Source: a virus. From it: 34,463 nt of DNA. The first letter of the stretch is position 1; each line of letters begins with the position of its first letter. The translations under genes were made by a program, and so were the position numbers. The notes below the pieces were generated by a model, which was given only the letters and a program-made list of their open reading frames with translations, was not told where the DNA came from and searched no databases. Shown here piece by piece: positions 13,274 to 19,964 of this stretch. The stretch spans positions 1-34,463 of the IMG/VR virus record IMGVR_UViG_3300033156_000333. The stretch is one strand, 5' to 3'.

Positions 13274-13659
13274 TGGGCCGCCGAAAGTTCAGTCCTAGCG
13301 TCGCCTATCGCATCCTCGGCGAGGCATGGGACCCGGCGATGTCCCGGCCTGAGCCGATTAATCTGCTGGATATCGTCAAATGGGAGATACCGGACGTACC
13401 GAACGCCCGACTTAGGGGCATCGTACTGTACATCCTGGCGGACGCAGAAGGCAAACAGCAGTGGGTAAGGGTGCTGCCCTGGACGCAGAGACGCCAGCTG
13501 TTCGAGGTGTTGCTGCTCCAGGATGACGACAAGAGCCAGCAGATAATGCGGCAGGTATACGGAGTTCTGGACCTGCCTGCGGATGCGGTCTACGTGGTTG
13601 GCAGGGCAAGGTTGGAGATAGTTGGCGACGAGGCAAAGAGCAAGGAGGGAGCGGCGTGA
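13273..13659 (+). CDS. hypothetical protein coupled to rusA
   Basis: The 128-residue product (start ATG 13273) has no family I recognise. It contains amphipathic helices (ARLRGIVLYILADAEGKQQW, QLFEVLLLQDDDKSQQIMRQ) and a short C-terminal strand region. Position between rusA and a TOPRIM gene suggests recombination or replication support by context only. Confidence 0.6.
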   Translation: MGRRKFSPSVAYRILGEAWDPAMSRPEPINLLDIVKWEIPDVPNARLRGIVLYILADAEGKQQWVRVLPWTQRRQLFEVLLLQDDDKSQQIMRQVYGVLDLPADAVYVVGRARLEIVGDEAKSKEGAA

Positions 13660-13874
13660 CTGTTGATGAGTATCGCCGGGTATGGCCCGTAGTAATACTC
13701 ATTGTTTCTGGGTCCCTAATTACTGGGACGTCACTGGGAGCGTTGTCTGAAAACCTTTGGATTTCAATCCCGCTAGGTTATTATGTGCTGGGCATAGTTG
13801 GAGGACTTGGCTGGCTGGTAACAGGCATCACCGCTATATGGGAACACGGACGGAGTAAGAGGCTAACACCATGA
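13656..13874 (+). CDS. small protein with two transmembrane segments
   Basis: GTG 13656 (GTGA overlap, after GCAAGGAGGGAGCG) gives 72 residues. Two hydrophobic stretches are obvious: VVILIVSGSLITGTSLGAL and YYVLGIVGGLGWLVTGITAI, with a charged C-terminus (WEHGRSKRLTP). The topology would suit a holin, but it is far from any lysis or structural gene, so I do not call it one. Confidence 0.6.
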   Translation: MTVDEYRRVWPVVILIVSGSLITGTSLGALSENLWISIPLGYYVLGIVGGLGWLVTGITAIWEHGRSKRLTP

Positions 13875-13954
13875 TGCCCACAGCACTGGTCTATCAGGCG
13901 GCGATGGTGAGCAGATATGATGCCGTCGTGAACAGCAAGGAGGAGAGAGCGTGA
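13871..13954 (+). CDS. 27-residue ORF
   Basis: ATG 13871 overlaps the previous stop (ATGA) and its own stop overlaps the next GTG (GTGA), so the frame MMPTALVYQAAMVSRYDAVV plus NSKEERA fits the coupled-gene pattern exactly. Its final codons form the AAGGAGGAGAG ribosome site of the TOPRIM gene. It may be only a translational coupling peptide. Confidence 0.4.
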   Translation: MMPTALVYQAAMVSRYDAVVNSKEERA

Positions 13955-14766
13955 GTCGGAAGAGTCGGGCGAGCCAAGAACTAGTACGATGTGAAGAACA
14001 GCGTGCACAACTCAAGGTCCTGCAGGCGAAGATTGGCGAGTTGGAGGAGCGATTGAGTTGGAGCGTACCAGGGGCAGAATTGATGCAATCAACCCTGGAC
14101 GATCTTCGTTGTCAAAAGCAAGCAGAGGCAAGAGCTTTGCACCACCGGGCCGTAGAGGCCCTGGAAAAGGACGGCCCGGAAGGCCCCGGAGGCCGCTACC
14201 TGGAGTCCCGAGGAATACCGTTTGCCCTGGCAAAGCGGTATCGTCTCGGCTACGCAGGACCCGGCCAGTGGCCCGGCGGAGGTCCAGCCCGACTAGTGGT
14301 GCCTCATACAACACCACCCGGGGATATTGTCAACCTCTACGGCAGGGCCATAAACGAAGCGGACCAATTTCTCCGGCACCGGAACCTGTTCGGCACGAAG
14401 GGCGTGTTCAACGCGGCGGTCATGAGCGGGCCTTTGGCCTACATCACCGAGGGGGCGTTCGACGCCCTGGCGCTGTTGGCCGCAGGGTTCCCCGCCCTGG
14501 CCGTGTTCGGCCTGCGGGGCCTGCGGTGGGAGTGGTTGCGGGCACGGCGGCTGGTCGTCTGCCTGGACGCCGACGAGCCGGGCCGGAGGGAGGCAAGCGC
14601 GTTGCTGGTCCAGGCGGTGGCCAGGGGCTACGAGACGTGGAGGGCTGACCCTCGGGCCTACGGCGGCTGTAAGGACGTCGCAGAGGCCCATAGGCGGGGC
14701 TGCCTCAACGTCGAGGCGTTGCGGCTTGCGGGTGGTATCACAGACACAAAGGAGGAAAGAGAATGA
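13951..14766 (+). CDS. TOPRIM-domain protein (primase-like, no zinc finger)
   Basis: The 271-residue protein has a charged N-terminal helix (1-70) instead of the CHC2 zinc finger of DnaG-type primases. Next comes a primase-like linker (GGRYLESRGIPFALAKRYRL), then a TOPRIM domain: AYITEGAFDALALLAAGF with E167 and LVVCLDADEPGRREA with D206 and D208, the acidic metal-binding set. It may act as primase, as a bipartite primase subunit or as an OLD/RecR-like nuclease part. Lack of a helicase domain and zinc finger makes a lone primase role uncertain. GTG 13951 start (GTGA overlap). Confidence 0.8.
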   Translation: MSRKSRASQELVRCEEQRAQLKVLQAKIGELEERLSWSVPGAELMQSTLDDLRCQKQAEARALHHRAVEALEKDGPEGPGGRYLESRGIPFALAKRYRLGYAGPGQWPGGGPARLVVPHTTPPGDIVNLYGRAINEADQFLRHRNLFGTKGVFNAAVMSGPLAYITEGAFDALALLAAGFPALAVFGLRGLRWEWLRARRLVVCLDADEPGRREASALLVQAVARGYETWRADPRAYGGCKDVAEAHRRGCLNVEALRLAGGITDTKEERE

Positions 14767-15083
14767 ACCAGAACGATTGGGCAACCCAGGAACAGAAGAA
14801 GTGTGAGGACAGGCTCAGTGAGTACGAGGACCGCGCCAAGAACCTGTGTACAACAATCGCCGACCTGCACAGGCAACTAGAGTGGGTTATCGAAGAGGCG
14901 AATCGGGCGCGTGCGAGCCTGAGCGCGTTGCAGAAAAAGCCGCCGAAGAGTTGGGTGATAACACTGCCTTACAAGCCAACCGAGTGCGCAAGAGAGTTCA
15001 ACACGGCGATGACCAAAGCCGAGAAAAACCTCGGCCGACTGGGCAATGAGACGAGGGCCACCGAGCGGACGATGACTACCTAA
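14763..15083 (+). CDS. coiled-coil hypothetical protein
   Basis: ATG 14763 (ATGA overlap, behind AAGGAGGAAAG) gives 106 residues with long heptad-like helices (QKKCEDRLSEYEDRAKNL, then TIADLHRQLEWVIEEANRAR) and a second helix near the end. It is the last gene of the replication operon before the gene-poor region. A similar short coiled-coil protein is encoded at 21209. Confidence 0.6.
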   Translation: MNQNDWATQEQKKCEDRLSEYEDRAKNLCTTIADLHRQLEWVIEEANRARASLSALQKKPPKSWVITLPYKPTECAREFNTAMTKAEKNLGRLGNETRATERTMTT

Positions 15084-15214
15084 GGATACTACAGAGTCGA
15101 CGGCAGCAGAAGTGCGACGTGGGCTATCGCAGCGGGCGGGTAGAACAAGGAAAGGCAGGACGAACAGGTAGATGAAAGTCCGCAGGCATAACACGGGACG
15201 ACAGGCGAGAGTCA

Positions 15215-15257
15215 AAGGGGGAGGTTGCTGGCCAATCGCAACGCCCGCCTCCCCCTT
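15215..15257 (+). terminator. 10-bp stem hairpin, probable end of the replication operon
   Basis: AAGGGGGAGG (15215-15224) pairs perfectly with CCTCCCCCTT (15248-15257), and inner TTGC/GCAA extends it. TGGTGGTCTTT follows. A short CCCC-TTCGC-GGGG hairpin lies at 15270-15282. The rest of 15084-15340 holds no convincing ORF. This stretch sits directly before the CRISPR array and could include a leader. Confidence 0.5.
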
Positions 15258-15340
15258 GGTGGTCTTTAGCCCCTTCGCGGGGAGGAAAGACAAACGCTGG
15301 AGCAGAAGCTATTGAGTGTCTGCTACACAGGAAGCGACAC

Positions 15341-15372
15341 GCTTTGTCTGACATCACATTCCCGTGCCTCGA
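15341..15372 (+). repeat. 32-bp direct repeat, copy 1 (fragment of the ParB gene start)
   Basis: These bases match 16251-16282 with two substitutions. In the frame TTG 15344 they read L-S-D-I-T-F-P-C-L-D-V-A-M-P then TAA, close to the real ParB-like start L-P-D-I-T-F-P-C-L-E-V-Q-M-V-P. The TAA at 15386-15388 falls inside the first CRISPR repeat. The two copies flank the whole CRISPR region. Confidence 0.85.
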
Positions 15373-15384
15373 CGTTGCTATGCC

Positions 15385-15779
15385 GTAACAACTGCGGCTG
15401 CGGTCGCGGCTCCGTTGAAGGTCGCCAGCAGGGTTCATGGAGGGCTTTGGCCGGAGTAACAACCGCGACTGCGGTCGCGGCTCCGTTGAAGGACCGTGCC
15501 GCCCCACTCCGGCACGTCGACGTATCTGGTAACAACCGCGACTGCGGTCGCGGCTCCGTTGAAGTGTGGCCATCGCCGACTCCATAAGCAACAGTCTGGG
15601 GTAACAACCGCGACTACGGTCGCGGCTCCATTGAAGCAAGGAGAGTGGCGACCTGGAATACTGCGCCGACGGTAACAACCGCGACTACGGTCGCGGCTCC
15701 GTTGAAGGGATAGCTCCCGCAGGTCCTGGGCCAGCACAGAGACGTAACAACTGCGACTACGGTCGCGGCTCCATTGAAG
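15385..15779. CRISPR. CRISPR array A: six 36-bp repeats, five spacers
   Basis: Repeats start at 15385, 15456, 15529, 15601, 15672 and 15744. Each begins GTAACAAC, contains a 7-bp hairpin CCGCGAC-4 bases-GTCGCGG, and ends in CTCCGTTGAAG (or CCATTGAAG in two copies). Spacers are 35, 37, 36, 35 and 36 bases and all different. Repeats vary at a few positions (loop TGCG or TACG, CCGTT or CCATT), more than usual for an active array. The 3' GTTGAAG end resembles type I/III repeats if transcribed rightward. No cas gene is in the window. Several spacers, read on the minus strand, stay open in one frame, as expected for protospacers from coding DNA. Confidence 0.95.
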
Positions 15780-15813
15780 CAGCAACGCTCCGCGCGATAG
15801 CCGTCAGGTGGAT

Positions 15814-15924
15814 GTAGCATCCGGCCTTCGGGCCGGATGGGGATTGAAACGCCTTAGTGTTGAGGAGGCCCGCCGCAAGCTAGCTAGGTAGCATCCGGCC
15901 TTCGGGCCGGATGAGGGTTGAAAC
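15814..15924. CRISPR. CRISPR array B: two 37-bp repeats of a second family
   Basis: Repeats at 15814-15850 and 15888-15924 begin GTAGCATCCGGCC, form the perfect hairpin CATCCGGCC-TTCG-GGCCGGATG and end in GGGRTTGAAAC, an end typical of type I/III repeats. They are unrelated to family A. The spacer between them (15851-15887) is 37 bases. The gap from the last A repeat to the first B repeat (15780-15813) is 34 bases, the length of a spacer, so A and B are joined as one chimeric array. A second B spacer (15925-15959) leads to a broken third repeat. Confidence 0.9.
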
Positions 15925-15959
15925 CTCTACGCCCTGTTGCGGTTCCTGAACGACCTGTA

Positions 15960-15972
15960 TAGCATCCGGCCC
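15960..15972. repeat. truncated third repeat of CRISPR family B
   Basis: TAGCATCCGGCCC matches the first third of repeat B at the expected distance (35 bases) from the previous repeat and then diverges. It marks the broken end of array B. The 70 bases that follow hold no gene; a small CCTGTG/CACAGG hairpin lies within them. Confidence 0.7.
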
Positions 15973-16023
15973 TGTGGGACGCACACACAGGCAGAAGCGG
16001 CCCGTATCGTTTCCCTCTAACCC

Positions 16024-16053
16024 TGGACAACAGACGTGGTAAAGTGGTATACT
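16024..16053 (+). promoter_or_regulatory. sigma70-type promoter for the modification operon
   Basis: TGGACA (16024-16029), 18 bases, then TATACT (16048-16053). Both hexamers differ from consensus by one base. It is the best promoter match I see in the window and lies 41 bases before the first gene of the ParB/methyltransferase/PAPS-reductase unit. The encoded ribbon-helix-helix protein is an obvious candidate to bind here. Confidence 0.6.
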
Positions 16054-16093
16054 AAGACCAGGGAGACAGAAGGGCGGGAAGGAGGCAAAGGCG

Positions 16094-16261
16094 TTGCGGA
16101 AACGGGGCTACATGACGCTGTCGGGCGTGACGGAAGAGTGGCGTATGCATCTGAAGTTAGAGGCGGTGAAGAGGAACCTCACAATGGGCGAGTTGGTGAA
16201 GGCAGCCCTGGCGGAATATCTGGAGCGTCACCCGGTGCCGGAGGTGAAGAGCTTTGCCTGA
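16094..16261 (+). CDS. ribbon-helix-helix (CopG/Arc-like) regulator
   Basis: A 55-residue gene starts at TTG 16094, eight bases after AAGGAGG (16079-16085). The product begins MRKRGYMTLSGVTEEWRMHL and continues KLEAVKRNLTMGELVKAALA then EYLERHP. A short strand followed by two helices with the 'nlTmgELVkaAL.eyl' pattern is the ribbon-helix-helix fold, which binds DNA as a dimer. It is first in the operon, right behind the promoter, so autoregulation is likely. Its stop overlaps the TTG of the ParB-like gene (TTGCCTGA). Confidence 0.7.
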   Translation: MRKRGYMTLSGVTEEWRMHLKLEAVKRNLTMGELVKAALAEYLERHPVPEVKSFA

Positions 16262-16282
16262 CATCACATTCCCATGCCTCGA
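16251..16282 (+). repeat. 32-bp direct repeat, copy 2 (intact ParB gene start)
   Basis: Partner of 15341-15372. This copy is in its proper coding place: the last codons of the ribbon-helix-helix gene and the first codons of the ParB-like gene. It lies 910 bases from the other copy, on the opposite side of the CRISPR array. Confidence 0.85.
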
Positions 16283-16757
16283 AGTGCAGATGGTTCCCGC
16301 CGAGAAGGTCCAGGCGAATGACTACAACCCGAACAAGGTAGCCACACCAGAGATGGAACTGCTCCGTCTGAGCATCGAGGAGGACGGGCTCACGCAACCC
16401 ATTGTAGTCTGCCATGACCCGGACCTGGACAGATACATCGTGGTTGACGGCTTCCATCGTTACGCCCTGTTGGCCAACCACTTCAAGTGCCCCGAAATCC
16501 CGGTGGTCGTCATTGCCAAGGACATCAAACAGAGAATGGCCGCGACCATCAGACACAACCGGGCACGGGGCAAACACCAGGTGGACCTGATGTCGGAGCT
16601 TGTGCGCAGCCTGTACGAAAAGGGCTGGGAGGATGAGCGGATCGCGGAGCACCTTGGCATGAGCGTGGAGGAACTACTACGGCTGAAGCAGATGAGCGGG
16701 GCCGCGAAGCTGCTCGCCGGTTCGGAGTACAGTGCAGCATGGGGTGAAATCGAATGA
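16254..16757 (+). CDS. ParB/sulfiredoxin-fold protein (IbrB-like)
   Basis: The 167-residue protein has the ParB N-terminal domain: VPAEKVQANDYNPNKV, EDGLTQPIVVCHDPDLDRYI, then VVDGFHRYALL with the G-x-x-R nucleotide-binding motif, and MAATIRHNRARGKHQVDLM. A HTH follows (DERIAEHLGMSVEELLRLKQ). ParB-fold proteins of this size are often paired with DUF3440 PAPS-reductase-like proteins, as in the IbrB-IbrA pair; such a partner is encoded four genes on. Some ParB folds are CTPases or ATPases. It starts at TTG 16254 overlapping the upstream stop. Plasmid-type partitioning is unlikely, as no ParA is present. Confidence 0.85.
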   Translation: MPDITFPCLEVQMVPAEKVQANDYNPNKVATPEMELLRLSIEEDGLTQPIVVCHDPDLDRYIVVDGFHRYALLANHFKCPEIPVVVIAKDIKQRMAATIRHNRARGKHQVDLMSELVRSLYEKGWEDERIAEHLGMSVEELLRLKQMSGAAKLLAGSEYSAAWGEIE

Positions 16758-17395
16758 CCCGCTGGACCTACGGCGACAGCTGGGAACGATACCCGATAGA
16801 GCCGGGGCAGGTGTGGATGGAGCGGACGACCGGGAGCAAATTGGCAGTGGTGGACATTTTCCATTCCATGCCCGGCTACATGCATGAGGCGGACATGGTC
16901 TACACCGATACGCCCTGGAACACAGGGAACATCAATACGTTCTACACCAAGGCGGGGCTGGAGGAGCGGCATACGTTTGAGGAGCTGGTTCAGGTCCTGC
17001 TGAGCTATTTGTCATACACGAACCCGCGAGTATGCTACCTGGAGATTGGCAGGCAAAATGCGCACCACTACCGGGGCCTCCTGCGACTGCTATACCCTAT
17101 AGTGCAGGAGTGGCCCATCACCTACTACCGAAAGAATCCGATGCTCCTTCTGCGTGGTGGCGAAGAGCCACAACACTACGATTTCACCGGCGACGACGAC
17201 GGAGTAACGCCGGGGCTGGCGATGCAGGTGGAGGAGTGGACCTGTGTAGCCGACCCGTGCATGGGGCGGGGCCTGACAGCGTGTAGCGCATTTGCTCTGG
17301 GCAAGTCGTTTGTGGGTACGGAATTAAACAAGCGGAGACTGGCGGTTACGATTGACCGGGTAGCGAAACAGGGGGGGGCTTGGACCCATGACTGA
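16754..17395 (+). CDS. DNA methyltransferase (beta-class order, DTPW catalytic motif)
   Basis: The 213-residue protein has the catalytic motif as TDTPWNTG (residues 51-58), a variant of (D/N)PPW, and the SAM-binding loop as ADPCMGRGLTACSAF (166-180) followed by FVGTELNKRRLAV. Motif IV before motif I is the beta-class order of amino-methyltransferases acting on adenine N6 or cytosine N4. ATGA overlap with the ParB-like gene ties it to that operon. It is probably active, with a relaxed second position in the catalytic loop. The target-recognition region is short. Confidence 0.8.
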   Translation: MTRWTYGDSWERYPIEPGQVWMERTTGSKLAVVDIFHSMPGYMHEADMVYTDTPWNTGNINTFYTKAGLEERHTFEELVQVLLSYLSYTNPRVCYLEIGRQNAHHYRGLLRLLYPIVQEWPITYYRKNPMLLLRGGEEPQHYDFTGDDDGVTPGLAMQVEEWTCVADPCMGRGLTACSAFALGKSFVGTELNKRRLAVTIDRVAKQGGAWTHD

Positions 17396-17963
17396 TTATC
17401 ACTCGGCCTTGAAGCCGGAGCTTGAGTTACCGGAGATGGTGGGCTACGAGGCTGGCGGCAGCGTAGTTTTCGCGCATGACATCACCCGAGGTGGCTGCAT
17501 CCATTTCGAGAACGCGGATGCCATCTACTCCGAACCGTCCTGGCGGGACGGGTACGGGAAGTTCAGAGACCGTGCGGGGGCGGACACCGGGGACTACAAA
17601 GCATATCTAGCTGCCCTGTTGCGGATTATCGAAGCCCTTCAGGTGCCGACGTACATGATTATCGGCAAACACATGGTGCGTGACCTGATGCCGGATGCCA
17701 GTGGTGCGATTAAACCCCTTACACTCCACGGCTACCCGGCGCTGTTGGCGCTGTGGAATGCAACTGTAGAAGAGAAACTGCCCACACCGAGGCATGTGAT
17801 CGACTACGTCTGCCAGCGGCATGACGTCATCCTGGATTTCAACTGCGGCTACGGCAACCTAGTAGCGGGAGCGCTGAAGTACGGTAAGCGATTCATCTGC
17901 TCCGACATCAACCGCAAGTGCGTCTACTACGTGGCCACACGGTACATGGGAGCCACGCCATGA
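17388..17963 (+). CDS. degenerate methyltransferase-like partner
   Basis: The 191-residue product repeats the architecture of its neighbour, with residues IYSEPSWRDGY (46-56) at the catalytic place and ILDFNCGYGNLVAGALKYG (148-166) as the SAM loop, then ICSDINRKCVYY. The catalytic (D/N)PPW is replaced by SEPSW, so the usual catalytic Asp is lost while the cofactor loop is kept. Active/inactive pairs of this type occur among MT-A70 enzymes, so a heterodimer with the preceding protein is a reasonable inference. Eight-base overlap upstream (ATGACTGA). Confidence 0.65.
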   Translation: MTDYHSALKPELELPEMVGYEAGGSVVFAHDITRGGCIHFENADAIYSEPSWRDGYGKFRDRAGADTGDYKAYLAALLRIIEALQVPTYMIIGKHMVRDLMPDASGAIKPLTLHGYPALLALWNATVEEKLPTPRHVIDYVCQRHDVILDFNCGYGNLVAGALKYGKRFICSDINRKCVYYVATRYMGATP

Positions 17964-18739
17964 TATACCTCAGCAAGGACATCGGGTTCCTCTCCCCTCC
18001 ACTCGACGGCAGAACGGTGTGCGTGGTGCACAAGGCGTACCCTGCGCCGAACATACCGGATGCACGGGTTGTTGCCTGGGAGGGGTTCGAGGAGGACCCG
18101 CAGGGATGCATCAAGGGATTCGACAACCTCGTCATGGTCGGGCTCAACAAACTCATAACTCCCTCCACCCGCACTAAGCATGTCTGGGAGATAGTCTACA
18201 ACCGGATGCGCGACATCCGCAAGGTGTCGATAGACCGAATGCTGTTTGTCAGTGAACCGTGGCGGGCCTGGTTCCACTTCGGGTTCGTCGGCGCAAAGTA
18301 CCTGGACTACGGCTACAGCTACATCGCCGAGACGCGTTGGAAGCAGTGGCGGGATGGAGTAGAGGAGTTTAACCCTTTCTCGGCTGAGGAAATACTGACA
18401 TGGGCGAAAGGTATAGTGGTCTGTGACTACGTGGAATACTTCGGCAGGCCGACTATCACGGTGATGCCCACCACGGCCGCGCAGAAGGTAGAGTATGAGG
18501 ACCTGAAAGCGCACCTGTTTGAGACGGAGACGACCATCAAGGGCGTGATCACCAAGCTGGCCCGATACGCCCGTGAGGTCTGCCCTGAGCGTAGAGTTCC
18601 CACGCTGGCCAGAGTGTTCGACAGAGAGCAACATGAGATTGTGCGGACGGACCTGAAGGTCGATGAACATCTGGTGAGCGAGCTGGTGGGGCTGATGGAG
18701 CTGACAAACGCCATTGCGGAGGGGTTGCGCTATGGCTAA
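17960..18739 (+). CDS. unknown protein of the ParB/methyltransferase/PAPS-reductase operon
   Basis: ATG 17960 (ATGA overlap) gives 259 residues. I recognise no family. The N-terminal half is alpha/beta and rich in aromatic residues (VCVVHKAYPAPNIPDARVVA, WRAWFHFGFVGAKYLDYGYS). The C-terminal half is charged and helical (EDLKAHLFETETTIKGVITK and onward). There is no Walker, TOPRIM or zinc motif. It overlaps the following gene by eight bases. Being locked between a methyltransferase pair and a PAPS-reductase-like protein, it probably acts with them. Confidence 0.7.
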   Translation: MIYLSKDIGFLSPPLDGRTVCVVHKAYPAPNIPDARVVAWEGFEEDPQGCIKGFDNLVMVGLNKLITPSTRTKHVWEIVYNRMRDIRKVSIDRMLFVSEPWRAWFHFGFVGAKYLDYGYSYIAETRWKQWRDGVEEFNPFSAEEILTWAKGIVVCDYVEYFGRPTITVMPTTAAQKVEYEDLKAHLFETETTIKGVITKLARYAREVCPERRVPTLARVFDREQHEIVRTDLKVDEHLVSELVGLMELTNAIAEGLRYG

Positions 18740-19820
18740 GGCGGCGCTGGTCGAGTACAAGGACATCAACGTGCTGGAGGCCGCAAGACAGCGGATTGCC
18801 AGGATATTCGACGAGTTCGACAATATCGTGGTCAGCGTGTCATCGGGTAAGGACAGCACGGTCTTGTTCCATCTCGCCATTGAGGAGGCCGAGCGGCGCG
18901 ACAGAAAAATGAAAGTGTTCTTCCTTGACCAGGAGGCGGAATACGCGGCAACGGTGTGCCTCATAGACAGCATGATGCGCCACCCAAAGGTCATTCCCAT
19001 GTGGTATCAGGTGCCGATCTATATGACCAACGCGACGTCTCACCGTGAGTATTTTCTCTACGCCTGGGGCGAAGGAGAGGCGTGGATGCGAGAGAAGAGC
19101 GACATTGCCATTCACTCTATCGACGCCGATTACCCGAAGCGGTTCTACGGGTTCTTCGACTGGCTGGAAACGCAGTTTGAGGAGCCTACCGCTATGCTGG
19201 TGGGCATCAGGTCGAAGGAGAGCCTGAACCGGTTCCGCGCCATCACCAAGAACCCCGGCTACAAAGACATTTGGTGGAGCACCAAGACGAAAAACCCCCA
19301 GGCGTGGAGGTTCTACCCCATTTACGACTGGTGCTTCCCCGACATCTGGAAGTATATCGCCGACCACAACCTAGAGTACAACCCCGTCTACGACCAGATG
19401 TTCGCCAAAATAGGCCACAACATCAGTGATATGCGGGTGTCGAACCTCATTCATGAGAAGGCATTCTACTGTCTCGCCAACCTCCAGGAGTTCGAGCCGG
19501 AGACCTACGAGCGATTGCTACGGAGGCTGCAGGGCGTCCACTGTGCGGCGCTATACGCAGACGACAGGCAGGTGTACTCGGCCGACGAGCTCCCCCCCCA
19601 TTTCGGCACCTGGAGGGAATACCGCGACTATCTGCTAGACACTACGCCGACGGACAAGGTGGAGCGATTTAAGAAGCGCTTTGCAGGGCAGGCGGAGAAT
19701 GAAGCGGTGCATCGGCACCAGTGCAGGCAGATACTGTTAAATGACTGGGAGAACAACGTGCCGGTAGTCAGCCGGGGGTTGAGCCCCGAGATGGTGGAGA
19801 AATGGTCGAAAATCCTGTAG
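18732..19820 (+). CDS. DUF3440 PAPS-reductase-like protein (IbrA-like)
   Basis: The 362-residue protein belongs to the PP-loop ATP-pyrophosphatase/PAPS-reductase group: IVVSVSSGKDSTVLFHLAI with the SSGKDS loop at 37-42, FFLDQEAEY after it, AMLVGIRSKESLNRFRAI, and YPIYDWCFPDIWKYI. The C-terminal extension (AFYCLANLQEFEPETYERLL, CRQILLNDWEN) is that of DUF3440 proteins such as IbrA. The PP-loop fold adenylates substrates or moves sulfur; DndC and SspD of DNA phosphorothioation share the fold, but the other Dnd/Ssp genes are absent. The reaction of the DUF3440 group is not established. Confidence 0.85.
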   Translation: MAKAALVEYKDINVLEAARQRIARIFDEFDNIVVSVSSGKDSTVLFHLAIEEAERRDRKMKVFFLDQEAEYAATVCLIDSMMRHPKVIPMWYQVPIYMTNATSHREYFLYAWGEGEAWMREKSDIAIHSIDADYPKRFYGFFDWLETQFEEPTAMLVGIRSKESLNRFRAITKNPGYKDIWWSTKTKNPQAWRFYPIYDWCFPDIWKYIADHNLEYNPVYDQMFAKIGHNISDMRVSNLIHEKAFYCLANLQEFEPETYERLLRRLQGVHCAALYADDRQVYSADELPPHFGTWREYRDYLLDTTPTDKVERFKKRFAGQAENEAVHRHQCRQILLNDWENNVPVVSRGLSPEMVEKWSKIL

Positions 19821-19890
19821 CAGGCAGGAATGGCGAGTGGAAACGTCGAAATAGGACTTACCCGAGCAAGGCGAGCGAAACACCATCTGG

Positions 19891-19932
19891 CTGACCCACC
19901 CCGGATCGGGACACCGGGGCCTGGGTCAGTTT
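19891..19932 (+). terminator. strong intrinsic terminator of the modification operon
   Basis: CTGACCCA (19891-19898) pairs with TGGGTCAG (19922-19929), and inner CCCCGG (19899-19904) with CCGGGG (19914-19919), with a two-base bulge. TTTGTAGTTTT follows. This is the best terminator in the window and closes the transcription unit that begins at 16024. Confidence 0.75.
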
Positions 19933-19964
19933 GTAGTTTTGCGGAGGAAAAGGGGTGTACACGT

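Noticed and set aside
13656-13874. Holin reading of the two-span membrane protein
   Set aside because: Topology fits but there is no endolysin or other lysis gene nearby, and it lies within the replication operon.
15312-15587. Plus-strand frame across CRISPR array A
   Set aside because: It reads through repeats and spacers; the array explains the sequence.
15124-15820. Several overlapping minus-strand frames with repeated 'FNGAATVVAVVT' or 'LQRSRDRSRGCY' peptides
   Set aside because: They are translations of the CRISPR repeats, which lack stops because of their composition. No ribosome sites fit.
15084-16040. cas genes belonging to the CRISPR array
   Set aside because: No frame in or around the region has Cas1, Cas2, Cas3, Cas9, Cas10 or Cas12-like motifs; neighbours are replication and ParB-type genes.
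16254-16757. Plasmid-type partition system (ParABS)
   Set aside because: No ParA ATPase is next to it and no parS-like repeats were seen; the DUF3440 partner in the same operon favours the IbrB-like class.
17927-19000. 357-codon minus-strand frame opposite the modification operon
   Set aside because: It crosses two overlapping + strand genes, one with a clear PP-loop; shadow of biased codons.
18732-19820. Complete Dnd or Ssp phosphorothioation locus
   Set aside because: Only the PP-loop member resembles DndC/SspD; cysteine desulfurase, DndD-like ATPase and DndE-like protein are absent.
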